Shown here: piece after piece, positions 43,585 through 52,979 of the stretch | Layout: each line of letters starts with the position of its first letter | Position numbering within the stretch: position 1 is the stretch's first letter | Assembly: GCF_040645615.1 (NCBI RefSeq) | Contig: NZ_JBEYYO010000005.1 | Coordinates: forward strand, 1 to 64,000 | DNA: 64,000 nt | Source of the DNA: Glycomyces sp040645615 | Lineage (GTDB): Bacteria > Actinomycetota > Actinomycetes > Mycobacteriales > Micromonosporaceae | Reading direction: 5' to 3' | The notes under the pieces: generated by a model | Database searches by the model: none | What the model was told of the DNA's origin: nothing | What the model saw: only the letters and a program-made list of their open reading frames with translations | Made by a program: the position numbers and the translations under genes

Positions 43585-44628
43585 ATGGATTGGCAATTCG
43601 TATTCAGCCAGGCGCTGACGCAGGCCATCGGACCGACGATGATCGTGTACGCGCTCGCTGCGATCGGCCTGAACCTCCAGTTCGGTTACACCGGGCTGCT
43701 CAACTTCGGCCAGGCCGCGTTCGCCGCGATGGGCGCGTACGGTCTGGCGCTCACCGTGGCGTCCTTCGGCCTGCCGTTCTGGTGGGGCATCGCGATCGGC
43801 CTCGTCGCGGCCGTGGTCATGGCGTTGCTGCTGGGTATTCCGACGCTGCGGTTGCGGGCCGACTACCTGGCGATCGTGACGATCGCCGCGGCCGAGATCG
43901 TGCGGCGGCTCATGCGGGCCACCGTGTGGTCCGACACCACCGGCGGCTCGGACGGCATGCGCGGCTTCTCGGAGCCGTTCTTCAAGATGAAGCCGTGGTC
44001 GGACGACGCGACCTGGTCGTTCGGGTTCGTGTCCATGGACAACGGCCGACTGCTGGTCGACCTGGGCATCGTGAACTTCCAGTACTCCAACCGCGACCTG
44101 TGGATCCTGGTCGTCGGCTGGGTGCTCATCGCGGTCATCCTGGTCATCATGGGCCTGCTCGTGCACAGCCCGTGGGGCCGCGTCCTCAAGGGCATCCGCG
44201 AGGACGAGGAGGCCGTCAGGAGCCTGGGCAAGAACGTGTTCGCCTACAAGATGCAGGCGCTGGTCTTCGGCGGCATCATCGGTGCGATCGCGGGCTTCAT
44301 GTTCGCGCTCAGCCGCGCGAACGTCCAGCCCGACACGTTCTCGACGGACTTCACGTTCTACTTCTACGTGGTGCTCATCCTCGGCGGCGCGGCGCGGCTC
44401 TTCGGGCCCGTGCTCGGCGCGGCCCTGTTCTGGTTCCTGTACAACCTGATCGCCCAGGGGCTCAACCAGGCCATCCGGGCCGATGTGATCCCTTCGAGCG
44501 TGCTGGACTCGACGCAGGTCGGGCCGCTGGTGTACTTCCTGCTGGGGCTGGGCATGGTCCTGCTGCTGATCTACCGGCCGCAGGGGCTCATCGGCAACAA
44601 GAAGGAGCTGATGTTCGATGTCCGATGA
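43585..44628 (+). CDS. livM: Branched-chain amino acid ABC permease LivM
   Basis: This 347-aa permease has NLQFGYTGLLNFGQAAFAA, GIPTLRLRADYLAIVTIA and the ATPase-contact loop KGIREDEEAVRSLGKNVFAY. It pairs with LivH. It starts 11 nt after livH and its 3' end overlaps livG by 11 nt. Confidence 0.94.
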   Translation: MDWQFVFSQALTQAIGPTMIVYALAAIGLNLQFGYTGLLNFGQAAFAAMGAYGLALTVASFGLPFWWGIAIGLVAAVVMALLLGIPTLRLRADYLAIVTIAAAEIVRRLMRATVWSDTTGGSDGMRGFSEPFFKMKPWSDDATWSFGFVSMDNGRLLVDLGIVNFQYSNRDLWILVVGWVLIAVILVIMGLLVHSPWGRVLKGIREDEEAVRSLGKNVFAYKMQALVFGGIIGAIAGFMFALSRANVQPDTFSTDFTFYFYVVLILGGAARLFGPVLGAALFWFLYNLIAQGLNQAIRADVIPSSVLDSTQVGPLVYFLLGLGMVLLLIYRPQGLIGNKKELMFDVR

Positions 44629-45544
44629 ACAGCAGATCGAGCCCGGCGAGCAGTCGGAGGTCGAAGTGGACGAGGCGTCCGAGCCGATGTCCGGGGAGCA
44701 GCGCACCGGCATCACCGCGGCGCGCGAGGCGCTGGCCGGGGTCCCGGCCGAGCCTGGAGCGCCGAAGGCGGACGCGATCCTCACCGCGACCGGGGTGCGG
44801 CGCGCGTTCGGCGGCCTCGTGGCCGTCGACGTCGAGCACCTCGAGGTGCAGCGGGGCTCCATCACCGCGCTCATCGGCCCCAACGGGGCTGGGAAGACCA
44901 CGTTCTTCAACCTGCTCACCGGTTTCGACCGGCCGAGTCAGGGCGAGTGGGACTTCAACGGGCGCAAGGCCAACCGGATGCGGTCCTATCAGGTGGCGCG
45001 GGCCGGGATGGTGCGCACGTTCCAGCTGACGAAGGCGCTCACGCGCATGTCGGTCATGGACAACATGCTCATCGGCGCGTCCTCGCAGATCGGGGAGCGC
45101 ATGTGGGCCGGGCTCATCCCTCCTTTGTGGAAGCAGCAGGAGGCGGCGAACCGCGAGAAGGCCCTGGAGCTGTTGGAGCGGTTCAAGCTCATCGACAAGC
45201 GCGAGGACTACGCGGGCGAGCTCTCGGGCGGCCAGCGCAAGCTCTTGGAGATGGCGCGGGCGCTCATGCTCGACCCGAGGATGGTCATGCTCGACGAGCC
45301 GATGGCCGGGGTGAACCCGGCGTTGAAGCAGTCGCTGCTGGAGCACATCAAGGGGCTGCGCGAGGAGGGCATGACGGTCCTGTTCGTGGAGCACGACATG
45401 GACATGGTCCACGAGATCGCCGACTGGGTGGCCGTGATGGCCGCCGGGCAGCTCATCACCGAGGGCACGCCGGACCAGATCTCGGCCGACCGGCGCGTCA
45501 TCGACGCCTATCTGGGCGCGCACCACGACGCGGCCCAGCGTTAG
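44618..45544 (+). CDS. livG: Branched-chain amino acid ABC ATPase LivG
   Basis: The 308-aa ATPase has Walker A GPNGAGKTT, signature LSGGQRKLLEMARAL and Walker B VMLDEPMAG. An unusual acidic extension of about 55 residues (EPGEQSEVEVDEASEP) precedes the core. The cycle energises LivHM with LivF. It overlaps livM by 11 nt. Confidence 0.94.
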   Translation: MSDEQQIEPGEQSEVEVDEASEPMSGEQRTGITAAREALAGVPAEPGAPKADAILTATGVRRAFGGLVAVDVEHLEVQRGSITALIGPNGAGKTTFFNLLTGFDRPSQGEWDFNGRKANRMRSYQVARAGMVRTFQLTKALTRMSVMDNMLIGASSQIGERMWAGLIPPLWKQQEAANREKALELLERFKLIDKREDYAGELSGGQRKLLEMARALMLDPRMVMLDEPMAGVNPALKQSLLEHIKGLREEGMTVLFVEHDMDMVHEIADWVAVMAAGQLITEGTPDQISADRRVIDAYLGAHHDAAQR

Positions 45545-45552
45545 GAGACGAC

Positions 45553-46407
45553 ATGAGCGACAACGAGAACCAGCCGGTCGAGGGCGTGGTGGAGGGCATC
45601 GGCCCGACGGGCGCCCCGATCGACGAGTCCATCGAGTCGGACACCGAGGTGTGCAGTCGCGAAGGGCACGTGGCGGCTTCGGTCGACGCGTTGCTGCGCG
45701 TCGACGAGGTCACGGCCGGGTACATCCCGGGCGTGTCGATCCTCAACGGCACCGACCTGTACGCCAACGAGGGCGAGCTGGTCGGCATCATCGGACCCAA
45801 CGGGGCCGGGAAGTCGACGCTGTTGAAGGCGATGTTCGGCCTGGTCGGGATCACCTCGGGGACGGTGGAGCTGCGCGGTGAGGACATCACGAACCGCAAG
45901 GCGCACCAGCTGGTCCCGCTGGGGGTCGGGTTCGTGCCGCAGACGAACAACGTGTTCGCGACGCTGACGGTGGAGGAGAACCTCGAGATGGGGGTCTTCT
46001 TGCGGCCGAAGGCGTTCCGGGAGCGGTTCGACTTCGTGACGGACCTGTTCCCGGTGCTGGGCGACCGCCGCACGCAGCGGGCCGGTTCGCTCTCGGGCGG
46101 CGAGCGGCAGATGGTGGCGATGGGCCGGGCGCTGATGATGGAGCCGTCGGTGCTGCTGCTGGACGAGCCGTCGGCGGGGCTGTCCCCGGCGATGCAGGAC
46201 GAGGTCTTCTTCAACACGAAGCAGATCAACCAGACCGGGGTGACGGTGGTGATGGTGGAGCAGAACGCCCGCCGTTGCCTCCAGATCTGCGATCGCGGTT
46301 ACGTGCTCGACCAGGGCCGCAGTGCCTACACCGGTCCGGGTGCGGGCCTGATCGACGACCCGAAGGTCGTGGAGCTGTACCTGGGCACGCTCGGGAAGGC
46401 ACGCTAG
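45553..46407 (+). CDS. livF: Branched-chain amino acid ABC ATPase LivF
   Basis: This 284-aa ATPase has Walker A GPNGAGKST, signature LSGGERQMVAMGRALM and Walker B LLLDEPSAGLSP. Like LivG it has a 45-residue acidic N-terminal extension (DNENQPVEGVVEGIGPTG). AGGAG overlaps the livG stop, giving a 9-nt gap and probable coupling. It is the last gene of livHMGF. Confidence 0.94.
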   Translation: MSDNENQPVEGVVEGIGPTGAPIDESIESDTEVCSREGHVAASVDALLRVDEVTAGYIPGVSILNGTDLYANEGELVGIIGPNGAGKSTLLKAMFGLVGITSGTVELRGEDITNRKAHQLVPLGVGFVPQTNNVFATLTVEENLEMGVFLRPKAFRERFDFVTDLFPVLGDRRTQRAGSLSGGERQMVAMGRALMMEPSVLLLDEPSAGLSPAMQDEVFFNTKQINQTGVTVVMVEQNARRCLQICDRGYVLDQGRSAYTGPGAGLIDDPKVVELYLGTLGKAR

Positions 46408-46421
46408 AGGAAGCGAGAGAG

Positions 46422-46456
46422 CGCCCCCGGAGTCCGAGAGGACGCCGGGGGCGTTT
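46422..46456 (+). terminator. Terminator of the livHMGF operon
   Basis: CGCCCCCGG and CCGGGGGCG enclose an inner GTCC/GGAC stem, and TTT follows: a strong factor-independent terminator 15 bp after livF. Confidence 0.85.
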
Positions 46457-46735
46457 CGCTTGCGGCGGGCGAGGAACGGTGGCGGTCGACGACACGCTGC
46501 CCCACGGGAAAGGCCGACCGCCGCCACTGGCGAGGGCGAGAAGGCGTGCCGCCCCGCTCGCTTCGCAGGGCGTGCACCGCCGAGACCGAGCTTCGCTCGC
46601 CGCGAGCGATCGCGGTTCGCCGCCTCGCGATGCCGCCGCTCGCCGCCGCCCGGCTCCACCCGCCGCGCCGCTCACTCCACCCCCGCCTCGCTCCCGTGCG
46701 CTGCGGCCTCCACCGTCCTCGTACGGGCACGATCG
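46457..46735. other. Gene-free C/G-rich interval
   Basis: These 280 bp between the two terminators contain only low-complexity sequence with many CTTCGC, CGCTCGCC and CGCCGC pieces. Two opposed reading frames exist, but neither has a start with a ribosome binding site or a protein-like pattern. Confidence 0.6.
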
Positions 46736-46766
46736 AGCCCCCCGGGTCCTGTGGTCCCGGGGGGCT
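46736..46766. terminator. Terminator after livJ
   Basis: An 11-bp perfect stem (AGCCCCCCGGG with CCCGGGGGGCT) with a 9-nt loop. TTTCT follows it on the plus strand, so it should work best for plus-strand transcripts and also close livJ. Confidence 0.8.
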
Positions 46767-46799
46767 TTCTGTTCGCGTGCGGTCGGCCTTGGGGCTCGC

Positions 46800-48059
46800 T
46801 TAGCCGTTCAGGTCGCCGAAGCGGTACTCGAGGTTCTGGTAGGTGTTGTCGGCGAGGTACTCGTAGATGCCGATGGTGGCGGCGGTGACGTCACCCTCGG
46901 GCGAGAACTCGATCGGGCCGGAGTAGCCCTCGTAGTCGATGTCGGCGGAGCTGTCCTCGGCGAGGAGCGTGGCGCACTCGGTGAAGCCGGTGCACTTGGT
47001 GCCGCCGGAGCTGACGTCGATCAGGTTGTCCTTGATCGTGTCGGAGTCGAAGCTGCCGCCGGCGATCGCCGCGAGCGCGGCCAGGGCGGTGGCGTCATAG
47101 GACTCCGAGGCGTAGGTGAAGTCCTTCAGGTCCGGGTTGATGTCGAGCAGGCGCTCGCGGATCGGCGTCGGGTCGGCGCCGGGGAAGGTGCCCTTGGTGC
47201 CCACCAGGAAGCCCTCGGGGAAGTCCGCGGTGTAGTCGGCGAGGTTGCCGTCCACGAAGTACCACGGGATGTCCTGCGAGGAGAGCCCGCCTTCGGCGAG
47301 CGCCGGGCCCAGGTTCACGATCTCGTTGAAGGTGATGAGGACGACCGCGTCGGCGTCGGCGGCGGCGAGCTCGCTGACCTCGGCGGAGAACTCGGCGGCG
47401 TTCGGGTCGTAGATGGTCGTCAGGACCACTTCGCCGCCGAACTCGGTGAGGTTCGCCTCGATCGAGGCGGCCAGGCCGGTGCCGTAGGCGTCCTGGAGGG
47501 CCAGGATCGCGATCTTCTCGTGGCCGTCGGCGATCAAGGTGTCGGCCATGACGCGGCCCTGGAGGATGTCCGAGGGCGCGGTGCGGAAGTAGTAGTCGCC
47601 GCGCTCGTACGTGGTGAAGTCCGGCGAGGTGTTCGCCGGGGAGATCTGGACGATCCCCTCTTCGTAGAGCTTGTCGATGAACTGGAACGACACGCCCGAG
47701 GAGGCCGCGCCGATGACGACGTCCACGCCCTGCGAGATGAGCGCGTCCGCGGCCTGGCTGGCGATGTCGGTCGAGGTGTCGCCGGAGTCCTCGTGGAGGA
47801 CCTTGACGCAGTTGTCGAGGACCCCGCCGAACTCGTTGATCTCCTCGATCGCGAGGTCGACGCCGGCGAACTCGGGCGGGCCGAGGTAGGCGAGCGAGCC
47901 GGTCTGCGGCAGGATCGTGCCGACGGTCATGCCGTCGCCTTCGGTGCAGGCTCCGCTGCTGTCGGAATCGGAGCCGGCGTCGTCGCCGCAGGCGACGAGC
48001 GCGAACGCGGCGACGCTCGCCGTACCTATGGCGAGTAGCGCTCGGGGAAAGCGGGACAT
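46800..48059 (-). CDS. livJ: Branched-chain amino acid ABC substrate-binding lipoprotein LivJ
   Basis: This 419-aa type-I periplasmic binding protein has lipobox LVAC (Cys24) followed by an Asp/Ser-rich linker. MTVGTILPQTGSLAYLGPPE and the GAASSGVSFQFID region match Leu/Ile/Val and amide-binding proteins. It is convergent to livHMGF and so transcribed separately, which lets the receptor be made in excess. The ATG is preceded by CTAGGAGAAACC. Confidence 0.93.
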   Translation of the reverse strand: MSRFPRALLAIGTASVAAFALVACGDDAGSDSDSSGACTEGDGMTVGTILPQTGSLAYLGPPEFAGVDLAIEEINEFGGVLDNCVKVLHEDSGDTSTDIASQAADALISQGVDVVIGAASSGVSFQFIDKLYEEGIVQISPANTSPDFTTYERGDYYFRTAPSDILQGRVMADTLIADGHEKIAILALQDAYGTGLAASIEANLTEFGGEVVLTTIYDPNAAEFSAEVSELAAADADAVVLITFNEIVNLGPALAEGGLSSQDIPWYFVDGNLADYTADFPEGFLVGTKGTFPGADPTPIRERLLDINPDLKDFTYASESYDATALAALAAIAGGSFDSDTIKDNLIDVSSGGTKCTGFTECATLLAEDSSADIDYEGYSGPIEFSPEGDVTAATIGIYEYLADNTYQNLEYRFGDLNG

Positions 48060-48409
48060 GGTTTCTCCTAGCTAGTGTTCGAGATGGATCCGCAGGTGGT
48101 CATGGAGGTTGACGTGATCCGAGTTACACCCTAAGGCAGGCGGGGTGGTGACACCAGACACTGTGACCACACCCGGCCCTGTTTGTGATGGCTCCGTGAC
48201 CTTTCCGAGCGGGTATTGCAATTCCTTTTCACCCTTGGGAAGGACAGGTTCCGAGATCGTTTCCGGTTCGCTTCGCGAAGGGACGCGTGAGACGCATGTG
48301 GCGAAAGGGGCGAACGGGACGCACTCCCCCGGCGAGTTCCCCCGCCAGGGGGAGCCGCCTCGCCCGCTCGCGGGATTGAACCGGGCCCGCAGGCCGCGAG
48401 CCTGGAGTC
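48060..48409. promoter_or_regulatory. Divergent promoter region of livJ and a membrane-protein gene
   Basis: 350 bp without a gene. On the minus strand TAGGGT (48133-48128) is a good livJ -10, giving a leader of about 60 nt. A near-palindrome GGTATTGCAATTCC (48213-48226, core ATTGCAAT) is a candidate operator. The stretch nearest the plus-strand gene is C/G-rich and unremarkable. Confidence 0.4.
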
Positions 48410-49534
48410 ATGACAGCGAACACCATCGCCCCGCGCATCGAAGCGGGCCGCACCCAGGACCGGCTCGGCCGCGTCGCGGTCATCGCCGCGTTCCTCTGGT
48501 CGCTCACCGCGATCCCGATCGGACTCTGGCAGCTGCTCGACCCCAGCGGCGGCCCCTTCACGCACGAGCTCTACCAGCCCTCGTTCTATTTCCCCGCCTC
48601 CGCGCCCGACTGGATCGGCCCGGCGCTGCTCATCACCGCAGGCGTCATCGGGCTCCTCGCGGCCCGGGCGAAACCGAAACTGTGGCCGCTCACCGCGCTG
48701 TACGCGGTCGTGTTCGGCCTGGTCCTGAGCACGATCTCGCCGATCTCGCTCGCCGGTTACCTGTGCGCGTTCCTCATGCCCGCGCTCATCGTGGCCGGGC
48801 CGACGCTCCTGGCCCGCGGTCGCGTGTGGCGCACCGTGGCCGCCCTCGCCACGGCCGGGGTCTTCGCGGCGCTGGCCGTGACCGGCGTGATCGACCTCGT
48901 CGCCGCCGGTGAGTTCCTCAAGATGCTCGGCGGCAGACTCGCCGAGATCGGCGCGTACATGGCCGTCCAGGTCTGGATCGTCGTCGGCGCCGGGATCTGG
49001 ACCGCGCTCACCTTGATCCTGCTGCTCACCGGCCGCGAGGACCGGCCCGCCCCGGCGTGGCTGGCCCCCGAACGGGCCGCGAAATGGGGCCGGGCCGCCA
49101 GCTGGCTCGCGTTCGCCAGCTCGCTGCCCTACGGCGTGACGCGGTTGACGTGGCTGACGCCGTGGGTGTGGGCCGGCGGGCCGCTCGAAAGCGCCGACAT
49201 CGACATGGCGACGCGGGTGTGGGGCCTGAGCCTCGGGTTCGCCGCGATCGGCGGCGGAGTGCTGTGCCTGGGCCTGACCCAGCGCTGGGGCACGCGGTGG
49301 CCCGCGTGGATGCCGGTCCTCAAGGGCAGACCGGTGCCGCCGAAGGTGGCGATCGTGCCCGCCACGGCGATGGCAGTGCTGTTCACGTTCATGTCGGTCC
49401 CGATGGTGGCGTTGGGGATCCGGCAGGACGCGCTCGAACTGGTCTGGGGATTCCCGTTCTACATCTGGGGCCCGGCGCTCGGGGCGGCGACGCTGGCCTA
49501 CGCGATCAGGCGGGGCTCGGTCACCGTCAGGTGA
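48410..49534 (+). CDS. Polytopic membrane protein of unknown function
   Basis: This 374-aa protein has about ten hydrophobic segments, for example VAVIAAFLWSLTAIPIGLW near the start and FGLVLSTISPISLAGYLCAF. Aromatic-rich loops (TRLTWLTPWVWAGGP) suggest an integral membrane protein in the cell envelope. I do not recognise a family. It ends 8 nt inside the convergent TetR gene. The GGAG two bases before the ATG is close, so a leaderless start is possible. Confidence 0.7.
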   Translation: MTANTIAPRIEAGRTQDRLGRVAVIAAFLWSLTAIPIGLWQLLDPSGGPFTHELYQPSFYFPASAPDWIGPALLITAGVIGLLAARAKPKLWPLTALYAVVFGLVLSTISPISLAGYLCAFLMPALIVAGPTLLARGRVWRTVAALATAGVFAALAVTGVIDLVAAGEFLKMLGGRLAEIGAYMAVQVWIVVGAGIWTALTLILLLTGREDRPAPAWLAPERAAKWGRAASWLAFASSLPYGVTRLTWLTPWVWAGGPLESADIDMATRVWGLSLGFAAIGGGVLCLGLTQRWGTRWPAWMPVLKGRPVPPKVAIVPATAMAVLFTFMSVPMVALGIRQDALELVWGFPFYIWGPALGAATLAYAIRRGSVTVR

Positions 49535-50138
49535 CGAAGGCGCCCAAGCGGGCGGCGGCCGCCGCGGCGGCCGCCGCCCGCTTGCCCGTGTCCGCGTCGA
49601 GCGGGTCGCCCGAGACCAGGAGACGGTAGTACAGCGGGGCGGAGACGGCGCGGATCACCTCGGCCGCGTCGGTGCCCTCGGGGACGTCGCCTCGTTCGAT
49701 CCCCAGGTCCACGCAGGGGGCCCACTCGGCGATGCGGGCGCGGTAGAAGCCGCGCAGGGCCACGGCGGTCGGCTCGTCCCAGGTGGCGGCGGCGATGACC
49801 GCTTTGAACAGGGGCCCTTGGCGTTCGTCGGTCAGGGTCGCGACATTGAGGGCCGCGAGGGCGGCGAGGTCTGCGTCGAGGGAGCCGGTGTCGGCCCGCG
49901 GGAGCGAGGACTCGGCCATCTCGGCGAGCATGTCGGCCACGAGACCGGGGACGGTGCCCCAGCGTCGGTAGACGGTGGTCTTGCCGACTCCGGCGCGGCG
50001 GGCGACCTCGGCGAGGTCGACGCCGCCGAGTCCGTTGTCCACCAGCGCGTCCCCGGCGGCGCGGAGCACGGCCTCGCGGACGCGGGCGGTGCGTCCGCCG
50101 GGCCGGGCGGTGCCCGGGGCGCCTATGGGCTCACTCAT
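49527..50138 (-). CDS. TetR/AcrR family regulator
   Basis: The 203-aa protein has a TetR helix-turn-helix (residues 25-65: GLGGVDLAEVARRAGVGKTT, VYRRWGT) and a TetR_C_11-type C-terminal domain. It is divergent from an aldo/keto reductase gene, which is its likely target. An all-Ala run of 8 to 9 residues precedes the C-terminus. It overlaps the convergent membrane-protein gene by 8 nt. Confidence 0.92.
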   Translation of the reverse strand: MSEPIGAPGTARPGGRTARVREAVLRAAGDALVDNGLGGVDLAEVARRAGVGKTTVYRRWGTVPGLVADMLAEMAESSLPRADTGSLDADLAALAALNVATLTDERQGPLFKAVIAAATWDEPTAVALRGFYRARIAEWAPCVDLGIERGDVPEGTDAAEVIRAVSAPLYYRLLVSGDPLDADTGKRAAAAAAAAARLGAFVT

Positions 50139-50200
50139 AACGGGACTCCAGTTGCGTTAGCGATGGGCTCGGAGCTATCTTAGGGGGCACATGTTAATGA

Positions 50201-50210
50201 AACTGTAGTT
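50201..50210. promoter_or_regulatory. Possible TetR operator
   Basis: AACT-GT-AGTT is a short dyad with matching GA and TC flanks, in the 91-bp divergent promoter, 20 bp before the reductase start. Confidence 0.35.
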
Positions 50211-50229
50211 CCTTTAGAAGGGTCCTGTC

Positions 50230-51264
50230 ATGGAATACCGCCGCCTCGGCCGCTCCGGCCTCCACGTGCCCGCCCTGTCCTTCGGCGCCGGGACCTTCGG
50301 CGGGTCCGGGCCGCTGTTCGGCGCCTGGGGCACCATCGGGGTCGAAGGGGCCCGCCGCATGGTCGACATGGCGATCGACGCCGGAGTCACGATGTTCGAC
50401 TCCGCCGACGTGTACTCCGAGGGCGCTTCAGAGGAAGTCCTCGGCGCGGCCCTGAAGGGGCGCCGGGACCGCGTGCTCGTCTCGACCAAGGCCGGGCTCC
50501 CGGTCGGCGAGGGCCCGAACGAGGCCGGGGCCTCGCGGCAGCATCTGCTGCGGGCCGTCGAGGACGCGCTGCGGCGCCTGGGGACGGACTACATCGACCT
50601 GTTCCAGTTGCACGCCTTCGACGCCCGGACTCCAGTCGAGGAGACGCTCGCGGTGCTGGACGACCTGGTGCGGGCGGGCAAGATCCGCTACACCGGGGCC
50701 TCCAACTACGCAGGATGGCAGCTCATGAAGGCCCTGGATGCGGCCGACCGCGACGGGCGGACCCAGTTCGCGGCCCATCAGGTGTACTACTCGCTCGTGG
50801 GCCGCGACTACGAGTGGGAGCTCATGCCGCTGGGCCTCGACCAGGGCGTCGGGGCTTTGACGTGGAGCCCGCTGGGCTGGGGGCGCCTGACCGGGAAGAT
50901 CCGGCGCGGGGAGCCGATCCCCGCGGGCAGCCGCCTCCACCAGACCGCCGAGTTCGGGCCGCCGGTCGAGGACGAGGCGCTGTACCGGGTCGTGGACGCG
51001 CTGGAGGAGATCAGCGCTGAGACCGGGAAGACCGTGCCGCAGATCGCGATCAACTGGCTCCTGCGCCGCCCCACCGTCGCGTCGGTGATCATCGGGGCCC
51101 GCGACGAGCGCCAGCTGGAGCAGAACCTCGGCGCGGTCGGCTGGGAGCTCGACGCCGAGCAGGTCGCGCGGCTCGACAAGGCGAGTGCGAAGCCCGCGCC
51201 GTATCCGTACTACCCGTACGAGCGCCAGGAGGGCTTCGCGCGGGTCAACCCGCCGGTGGTCTGA
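50230..51264 (+). CDS. Aldo/keto reductase (Kv-beta-like)
   Basis: This 344-aa NADPH-dependent reductase has the catalytic tetrad Asp/Tyr/Lys/His in FDSADVYSEGASE, VSTKAG and DLFQLHAFD, and a C-terminal VIIGARDERQLEQNL cofactor loop. GAAGGG precedes the ATG. The substrate is unknown. It is under probable control of the divergent TetR. Confidence 0.92.
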   Translation: MEYRRLGRSGLHVPALSFGAGTFGGSGPLFGAWGTIGVEGARRMVDMAIDAGVTMFDSADVYSEGASEEVLGAALKGRRDRVLVSTKAGLPVGEGPNEAGASRQHLLRAVEDALRRLGTDYIDLFQLHAFDARTPVEETLAVLDDLVRAGKIRYTGASNYAGWQLMKALDAADRDGRTQFAAHQVYYSLVGRDYEWELMPLGLDQGVGALTWSPLGWGRLTGKIRRGEPIPAGSRLHQTAEFGPPVEDEALYRVVDALEEISAETGKTVPQIAINWLLRRPTVASVIIGARDERQLEQNLGAVGWELDAEQVARLDKASAKPAPYPYYPYERQEGFARVNPPVV

Positions 51265-51271
51265 GCACGGA

Positions 51272-51302
51272 GAAGGCCGGGGCCCAGCGGGTCCCGGCCT
51301 TC
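51272..51302. terminator. Bidirectional terminator hairpin
   Basis: A 10-bp stem (GAAGGCCGGG with CCCGGCCTTC) with an 11-nt loop, between the aldo/keto reductase gene and the convergent wrbA. Confidence 0.75.
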
Positions 51303-51309
51303 GATGCGT

Positions 51310-51906
51310 TCAGCCGAAGAGCCTGCGGGCGACGGCGACCACGCGCTTGGTCTGGATCGCGACCGCGACGCGGTTCTTCTCCCCCACCGGGCCTTTTCCT
51401 CCGATGTGGCTGGCGCCGTAGGGGTTGCCGATGTCGAGGTCGAACTGGAGGGGGTCGGTGTAGCCGGGGCTGACGATGATCGCGCCCCAGTGGTAGAAGG
51501 TGTTGTTCAGCGCGAGGATGGTCGACTCCTGGCCGCCGTGGCTGGTCTGGGTCGAGGTGAAGGTGGACATGACCTTGTCGACGAGTTTGCCCTGCTGCCA
51601 CAGGGGCCCGGTGGTGTCGATGAACTGCTTGATCTGGGCGGTGGGGAGCCCGTAGCGGGTGGGGGTGCCCCACAGGACCGCGTCGGCCCAGTCGAGGTCG
51701 TCCAGGGTGGCCTCCTCGATTTTCGCCGAGGCCTCGTGGTGATTGGCCCAGGCCTCGTTCGAGGCGATCGCCTCGGGCGGCGCGAGTTCCTTGACCTTGC
51801 GCAGGCGCACTTCGGCGCCGGCGTCCTCGCCTTCCCGCGCGGCCGTCTTGGCCATCTCGTACACGTTCCCGGTCTGCGAATAGTGGATGATCGCAAGCTT
51901 GACCAT
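51310..51906 (-). CDS. wrbA: NAD(P)H:quinone oxidoreductase WrbA
   Basis: The 198-aa flavodoxin-fold enzyme has the FMN phosphate loop HYSQTGNVYEMAK, the WGTPTRYG and TGPLWQQGKLVDKV motifs and SHGGQE...N.. typical of WrbA, which reduces quinones by two electrons. The ATG at 51906 follows GAGGAGCGGCA. A much longer in-frame reading continues upstream but is not real. Confidence 0.93.
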   Translation of the reverse strand: MVKLAIIHYSQTGNVYEMAKTAAREGEDAGAEVRLRKVKELAPPEAIASNEAWANHHEASAKIEEATLDDLDWADAVLWGTPTRYGLPTAQIKQFIDTTGPLWQQGKLVDKVMSTFTSTQTSHGGQESTILALNNTFYHWGAIIVSPGYTDPLQFDLDIGNPYGASHIGGKGPVGEKNRVAVAIQTKRVVAVARRLFG

Positions 51907-52020
51907 TGCCGCTCCTCTTGCGTGAGAATTCGGTCTTGACCCTCGCACAGTCACCGCCTTAGGGTTGCTCTCGCAAGGGATTCCAAACCTCAGAAAACTT
52001 CTTTCAGGAGATGCAACACC

Positions 52021-52953
52021 ATGCTGGACATCCTGGTCGTCGGCGGCGTCGGCGTCGACACCATCGTGCGCGTCCCCGAGCTCGCCATCGGCGAGGGCGA
52101 CTCGCTCGGTGTCGAACCGATCCGCGACTACGTGGCGCACACCGGCAACGGCGTCGCGCTCGGCTGCCTGCACCTGGGCCTCGACACCCGGTTCATCGAC
52201 TACATCGGCGAGGACGAGCAGGGCGCGCTCGTCAAGCGCCACTACGAGAGGCACGGGCTGGACTTCCGGTACCTGATCTCCCCCAACGGGACGTCGCGGT
52301 CGGTGAACCTGGTCGACGCGGGCGGGCGGCGGTTCTCGTTCTACGACTACCGGCACGACCCCGAGCTGCGCATGCCCGCCGCGTTCTTCGGACCGCATGT
52401 GGCCGAGGCGAAGCACGTCCACGTGTCGATCCCGAACCACACCCGGGACGTGCTGGAGGCGATCCCCGAGGGCGTGACCGTCTCGACCGACCTGCACGGC
52501 TGGGACGGCGAGGCCGAGCACCAGAAGGCGTTCGCGCTGCGGGCCGACCTGGTGACGCTCTCGGCCGCGCGGCTCGGCTCGAACCCCGAGAAGGCCATGC
52601 GGTGGATCGTCGACCACGGTCGGGCCTCGGTCGTGATCGCGACCGACGGCGAGCACGGCGGGTACGTGCTCGAACGCGAAGGGGCCCTTGAGCGCTACGA
52701 CGCCATCGAGCCGGTCTCCGAGCTCGGGGCGGTGTCCCCCGAATGGGCCGACTGGTCCCCTGTGGACTCGAACGGGGCGGGCGACGCGTTCGTCTCAGGG
52801 CTCCTGTGGGCCCGGAGCAAGGGCCTGGACCTCGCGCAGGCGATCGACGCCGGGCGCGTCTCGGGCGCGTACGCGTGCCGCACCGAAGGTACGAGCACGT
52901 CGCTCATCGGCGAGGAGCTGATGAGCGCGAGCCTTGCGGCGCTGAGGAAGTGA
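52021..52953 (+). CDS. PfkB family carbohydrate kinase
   Basis: This 310-aa ribokinase-fold enzyme has the N-terminal GGVGVDTIV motif, the di-Gly loop GNGVALGCLHLG and the ATP/anion-hole signature DSNGAGDAFVSGLLW, in which the catalytic Asp is retained (usually DTxGAGD). The substrate is unknown. GGAG lies about ten nt before the ATG. Confidence 0.9.
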   Translation: MLDILVVGGVGVDTIVRVPELAIGEGDSLGVEPIRDYVAHTGNGVALGCLHLGLDTRFIDYIGEDEQGALVKRHYERHGLDFRYLISPNGTSRSVNLVDAGGRRFSFYDYRHDPELRMPAAFFGPHVAEAKHVHVSIPNHTRDVLEAIPEGVTVSTDLHGWDGEAEHQKAFALRADLVTLSAARLGSNPEKAMRWIVDHGRASVVIATDGEHGGYVLEREGALERYDAIEPVSELGAVSPEWADWSPVDSNGAGDAFVSGLLWARSKGLDLAQAIDAGRVSGAYACRTEGTSTSLIGEELMSASLAALRK

Positions 52954-52979
52954 GGGTCGGCCGCCGAGGCGGCCGACCG

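Noticed and set aside
51310..52656. A 448-codon reading of wrbA
   Set aside because: The extra N-terminal 250 residues are the antisense shadow of the PfkB kinase gene; a proper ribosome binding site and the WrbA N-terminus fix the start at 51906.
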